From the NCBI GenBank assembly GCA_964459805.1, contig CAYWOD010000206.1, forward strand, positions 1 through 6,122: a DNA stretch of 6,122 nucleotides. Reading direction: 5' to 3'. This stretch comes from DAOVRL01 sp964459805 (GTDB lineage: Bacteria; Planctomycetota; Phycisphaerae; Sedimentisphaerales; Anaerobacaceae). Shown piece after piece: positions 5,157 to 6,122 of the stretch. The position numbers and the translations under genes are program-made. Numbering within the stretch: the stretch's first letter is position 1; every line of letters begins with the position of its first letter. The notes beneath the pieces are model-generated. The model saw only the letters and a list, made by a program, of their open reading frames with translations, was not told the origin of the DNA and searched no databases.

Positions 5157-6122
5157 CTATTTGCGTTTTGGTTTTAGTCCTGCGGCTTTTCGTAGTTTGT
5201 TTGCCATGTCGGTTCTTTCCCAGGTGAAGTCCGGAAGGTTTCTTCCGAAGTGTCCGCCGTAAGATGTTTGGGCGAAGATCGGGCGGGCGAGCTTGAGGCG
5301 GGCGATCATTTTCTTCGGTGTCAGCGGAAAGAGGTCCCTGATAATACGGCTGAGTTTGCCCTCGCTGATCTTGCCGGTGCCTTCGGTATCGACCAGGACA
5401 GAGATGGGCTCAGCGACACCGATAGCGTATGACAACTGCACTTCGCAGGTGTCGGCCAGGCCGGCAGCGACGACGTTCTTGGCGATGTACCGGGCCATAT
5501 AGCTTGCGGTCCTGTCAACCTTTGTGGGGTCTTTCCCGCTGAAGGCCCCGCCGCCGTGGCTGCCTCTTCCACCGTAGGTATCGACGATAATTTTTCTCCC
5601 TGTCAGTCCGCAGTCGCCCTTGGGACCGCCCACAACGAATCGGCCGGTTGGGTTGATGTGATATATTGTCTTCTTATCGACCAGACGCTTGGGCAGTACG
5701 GGTAGAACAACGTGCTCGATAATCTGCTTGCGCAATTGCCGGTAGGCAACTGTCGGCGCGTGTTGCGTGGAGACCACGACCGTGTGAATACGCGTGGGTT
5801 TGCCGTTGTCGTATTCGACGGTGACCTGGCTTTTGCCATCGGGCCTCAGCCAGCGCAGCTTTCTGGTCCGGCGCATCTTTTCCAGTCGAGTGGTTAGGGC
5901 ATGGGCCAGTTGAATCGGCATCGGCATAAGGGCCGACGTTTCTTTGCAGGCGAAGCCGAACATCAGGCCCTGGTCGCCGGCGCCCTGCTCTTTGTGCAGG
6001 CCGGTACCTTCGGTTACGCCCCGCGAGATGTCAGGGCTTTGATTGTCAATTGAAACAAGTACGGCGCAGTCATCACCATCGAAACCCATTGCCGGGTCGT
6101 CGTAGCCGATTTTTTTGATTGT
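5157..6122 (-). CDS. metK: S-adenosylmethionine synthetase MetK, 5' end cut by window edge
   Basis: MetK makes S-adenosylmethionine from methionine and ATP in the cytosol, releasing phosphate and diphosphate. The 321 visible residues run from TIKKIGYDDPAMGFDGDDCAV to the end and align throughout with the E. coli enzyme. Visible landmarks: QSPDISRGV, the ATP/methionine-loop segment EQGAGDQGLMFGFA, WLRPDGKSQVT, STQHAP, NPTGRFVVGGPKGDCGLTGRK, DTYGG, the signature GGGAFSGKDPTKVDR, SYAIGVAEP, and the C-terminal FTWERTDMANKLRKAAGLK. About 70 N-terminal residues, including the SEGHPDK motif, lie beyond the right edge; the in-frame ATG at 6089 is internal (the MGFD motif), not the start. The stop is TAG at 5157-5159. 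No mutation of a key residue is seen in the visible part. It is convergent with the ankyrin gene and so not co-transcribed with anything in this window. Confidence 0.97.
   Translation of the reverse strand, partial: TIKKIGYDDPAMGFDGDDCAVLVSIDNQSPDISRGVTEGTGLHKEQGAGDQGLMFGFACKETSALMPMPIQLAHALTTRLEKMRRTRKLRWLRPDGKSQVTVEYDNGKPTRIHTVVVSTQHAPTVAYRQLRKQIIEHVVLPVLPKRLVDKKTIYHINPTGRFVVGGPKGDCGLTGRKIIVDTYGGRGSHGGGAFSGKDPTKVDRTASYMARYIAKNVVAAGLADTCEVQLSYAIGVAEPISVLVDTEGTGKISEGKLSRIIRDLFPLTPKKMIARLKLARPIFAQTSYGGHFGRNLPDFTWERTDMANKLRKAAGLKPKRK

Noticed and set aside
1..6122. CRISPR array, phage, toxin-antitoxin or defence system
   Set aside because: No regularly spaced direct repeats, integrase, transposase, nuclease or paired small genes are visible on either strand. 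The ankyrin protein alone is not evidence of a defence system.

Overview
The window looks like chromosomal DNA of a GC-moderate bacterium. My best guess is a planctomycete of the Phycisphaerae/Sedimentisphaerales type. The reasons are the style of the ECF sigma-factor fragment, a secreted family-117-type glycosidase (usually used on red-algal galactans), a large all-ankyrin protein, and monocistronic housekeeping genes set among unrelated accessory genes. This placement is inference, since the window holds no rRNA or other phylogenetic marker.

Layout from left to right. (1) purH, complete on +, is a bifunctional purine-biosynthesis enzyme with a clear Shine-Dalgarno sequence and a roughly 13-residue insertion relative to the Bacillus enzyme. 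(2) A gap of about 200 bp contains a 111-bp element bounded by perfect 12-bp inverted repeats, with a dRS3/REP-like palindrome inside it. (3) An exported GH117-like glycosidase on + starts at GTG. (4) A short inverted-repeat segment follows, and directly beside it ends a 3'-truncated ECF sigma-factor gene on -. Only sigma region 2 survives; the open frame then runs on, antisense, through the 3' half of the glycosidase gene. (5) A 120-bp divergent intergenic region carries a hairpin and two oppositely oriented copies of a 14-bp motif that resembles an ECF promoter element. (6) A 547-residue protein made almost entirely of ankyrin repeats is on +, probably starting at a GTG with a strong Shine-Dalgarno. 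(7) A convergent intergenic region has two hairpins. (8) metK (S-adenosylmethionine synthetase) is on -, with its N-terminal part cut off by the right edge.

purH and metK are core metabolism. The roughly 3.4 kb between them is accessory: a lone glycosidase, a broken regulator, an ankyrin gene and small dispersed-repeat-like elements, which suggests a site of past rearrangement. Nothing indicates that these genes form one pathway or operon, and I see no clearly new multi-gene system. The most interesting points are the truncated sigma gene ending at a small inverted-repeat element, the 111-bp terminal-inverted-repeat element, and the paired motif between the sigma remnant and the ankyrin gene.
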